Source: Terrimonas pollutisoli (GTDB lineage Bacteria > Bacteroidota > Bacteroidia > Chitinophagales > Chitinophagaceae). Taken from it: a DNA stretch of 64,000 nucleotides. Shown here in pieces: positions 62,412-64,000 of the stretch. The stretch is from the NCBI RefSeq assembly GCF_029360765.1, contig NZ_JARKNA010000001.1:1028041-1092040 (forward strand), in the 5' to 3' direction. The notes under the pieces are model-generated. The model did no database searches. It was not told where the DNA came from and was given only the letters and a program-made list of their open reading frames with translations. Position 1 is the stretch's first letter; each line of letters opens with the position of its first letter. A program made the position numbers and the translations under genes.

Positions 62412-63716
62412 ATGAAATGTATGAAAATGAAGAGAAGCACTTCTCTGTTGTTATTTCTGTCTGTTGCATTTATAACTGCCGCACAGGTAAAGAAACCAGG
62501 CAACGAGTCACTTGCTGAAAAGATCAGGAGCAATCAATACTTCGCCTTTGTAAAAACCAAGGCACTGGAAGTAATGAAAACAGGTTTTAATGCAGGCGAT
62601 GGATATCGGGAAGTGTGGATTCGTGATTACAACACATTTATTGAACTGGCTGCACAGGTGAATCCAAAAGAAGTGTTGAAAGAAAACCTGTTGGTGTTTT
62701 TCAGGATGCAGGGCGATGACGGGAATATTATAGACGGATTTACGCCAATTGAAAAAGTGGGTGCTGTTGCGTATGATTTTTCATATTCAAAATTAGAGAC
62801 TCGTTACGCCGCCCATAAAAATACGGTAGAAACCGATCAGGAAACATCATTGGTACAAGCAGTTTACAAATACATTCAACTTACAGGCGATAAAACAATT
62901 TTAAATGAAAAGGTTGGTGATAAAACGGTAAGTGAAAGATTGGTGTGGGCGATGGAGTTTTTGATGAACCACCGGTTTAATGAGCAATACGGATTGATCA
63001 TTGGCGCTACCACTGCTGATTGGGGCGATGTGCAACCGGAGCATGGCTGGGGCGTAGACCTGGATAACAATACGCATCCTGCAATTGATATTTATGATAA
63101 TGCCATGTTGATTGTTGCGTTGAACAATTTGATGGAAATAGATCCTTCCACCAAACAGAAATGGAATAAGATAAAAAAGCGTATTGCTAAAAACTGCAGA
63201 AAGTATTTGTGGGATAACAAACAGCAAAAATTTATTCCGCATATCTACCTGAAAGGTTCGCCTTTCCCCGCCGATTTTGATGAGAATAAAATTTATTATT
63301 TCGGTGGAACTGCTGTTGCTATTGAAGCCGGGTTATTAAGCAGGCAGGAAATAAAAACATCACTGGAAGAGATGAAAAAAAGAGTGCAGCAGGCTGGTGC
63401 GGCTTCCATTGGGCTTACGCTTTATCCTCCTTATCCAGAAGGTTACTTCGTTAATAAAATTATGAATCCTGTTTACAGTTACCAGAATGGTGGCGACTGG
63501 ACATGGTTTGGTGCCAGGATGATTCAGCAGTTAGTGAAATACGGGTTTACAGAAGATGCGTATGAACAAATACAACCGATGGTAAAACGTGTACAGGATA
63601 ATAAAGGTTTTTATGAATGGTACTCGGTTGATAACAAGCCACGGGGTTCCGGCACTTTCAGGGGCGAAGCCGGGGTGTTATATACAGCGATTGTGATGAT
63701 GGAACAATTGAAGTAG
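62412..63716 (+). CDS. Secreted (alpha/alpha)6-barrel glycosidase, family not determined
   Basis: A 434-residue exported protein (signal peptide near STSLLLFLSVAFITAAQ). The sequence has the alternating helices and aromatic motifs of six-hairpin glycosidases: GYREVWIRDYNTFIELAAQV with a WxRD motif, ETDQETSLVQAVYKYIQLTG, GATTADWGDVQPEHGW, IDIYDNAMLIVALNNLMEI, YPEGYFVNKIMNPVYSYQNG and SGTFRGEAGVLYTAIVMMEQ. Candidate acids are the Asp in WIRD and ADWGD. It resembles members of several families acting on alpha-linked sugars, but I cannot name one. It is divergent from the GntR gene, likely its target. Confidence 0.65.
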   Translation: MKCMKMKRSTSLLLFLSVAFITAAQVKKPGNESLAEKIRSNQYFAFVKTKALEVMKTGFNAGDGYREVWIRDYNTFIELAAQVNPKEVLKENLLVFFRMQGDDGNIIDGFTPIEKVGAVAYDFSYSKLETRYAAHKNTVETDQETSLVQAVYKYIQLTGDKTILNEKVGDKTVSERLVWAMEFLMNHRFNEQYGLIIGATTADWGDVQPEHGWGVDLDNNTHPAIDIYDNAMLIVALNNLMEIDPSTKQKWNKIKKRIAKNCRKYLWDNKQQKFIPHIYLKGSPFPADFDENKIYYFGGTAVAIEAGLLSRQEIKTSLEEMKKRVQQAGAASIGLTLYPPYPEGYFVNKIMNPVYSYQNGGDWTWFGARMIQQLVKYGFTEDAYEQIQPMVKRVQDNKGFYEWYSVDNKPRGSGTFRGEAGVLYTAIVMMEQLK

Positions 63717-63756
63717 TAAAGTTCATTTCCATTGTGTATAAGGCTGTCTGCATTGA

Positions 63757-63942
63757 CGCTATCAACCGTTATTAGTAAACATCGGGCAGTTGTCGGGGAA
63801 ATCAACGTTGCGTGTGGAAGTAGATGGCGAGGATGTATTTGCGGAAGTGGTTGATAAAGGGAACTACGTATTAGATAAACTCCAGCAAGGCTACATAACT
63901 CATCAGGTGAAGCCGTATAACAGTAATCATATTGGCAAATGA
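63757..63942 (+). pseudogene. Orphan coding fragment without start codon
   Basis: After the glycosidase, a 61-codon frame opens just past a TGA at 63754 and reads LLVNIGQLSGKSTLRVEVDG, then AEVVDKGNYVLDKLQQGYIT, ending at TGA 63942. There is no ATG. It has coding-like composition but I do not recognise it; it looks like the C-terminal tail of a lost gene. The rest of 63717-64000 shows no further feature. Confidence 0.35.
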
Positions 63943-64000
63943 TTTCTTTGTAGCAGCCTTTTTTCTTATTACCACCATTAGTAACTGCGCTATCAGCACG

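Overview
The window is Bacteroidota DNA, most likely from a Chitinophagaceae-like soil or plant-litter organism. The evidence is two SusC/SusD pairs, a hybrid two-component sensor, SusD-type lipoprotein signals, Bacteroidota -33/-7 promoter spacing and remains of a type IX secretion sorting domain. Nothing in the sequence fixes the genus.

The left quarter (1-13.2 kb) is a dense defence island. On the minus strand, from the left edge, are a three-gene HipBST-type toxin-antitoxin operon with three evenly spaced operator palindromes, and a CBASS operon of patatin phospholipase (CapV-like), DncV-like cyclic-nucleotide synthase and an E2-like protein with a C-terminal SEC-C zinc motif. Divergent from CBASS on the plus strand is a four-gene operon that I cannot match to a named system: a sigma-factor-like protein, a small helical protein, an ImmA/IrrE-type metallopeptidase and a possible PD-(D/E)xK-like protein. 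A Wadjet jetABCD operon follows on the minus strand. The island is closed at 13.6-15.0 kb by two decayed, inverted copies of a tyrosine recombinase gene.

From 15.2 to 35.4 kb is a polysaccharide utilisation locus. A hybrid two-component sensor-regulator precedes a GH31 enzyme with a PA14 insert, SusC, SusD, a TIG-like surface glycan-binding lipoprotein, a BACON-GH5 endoglucanase and three GH43 enzymes. This is the layout of a xyloglucan locus like the one known in Bacteroides ovatus. A short GH5 fossil lies between two GH43 genes. A broken DUF3800 gene separates this locus from the next.

From 36.6 to 63.7 kb is a second locus that appears aimed at pentose-rich glycans: an XRE-cupin regulator, SusC, SusD, DUF3823 lipoprotein, two tandem GH39 genes and a GH43 gene broken by a frameshift. 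It runs into an oxidative sugar-acid pathway: enolase-superfamily dehydratase, SDR, AraD1/FAH-type enzyme, MFS permease and aldehyde dehydrogenase. Then come a beta-propeller protein, a GH3 enzyme and a PQQ-type sugar dehydrogenase fused to cytochrome c. The simplest reading is that pentoses freed outside are oxidised to aldonates in the periplasm, imported by the permease and converted to 2-oxoglutarate. The window ends with a GntR/HutC regulator divergent from an (alpha/alpha)6-barrel glycosidase.

Two things deserve most attention: the sigma-like/metallopeptidase operon inside the defence island, and a roughly 90-100 bp palindromic intergenic element present three times, each copy ending exactly at the start codon of an operon-internal gene.
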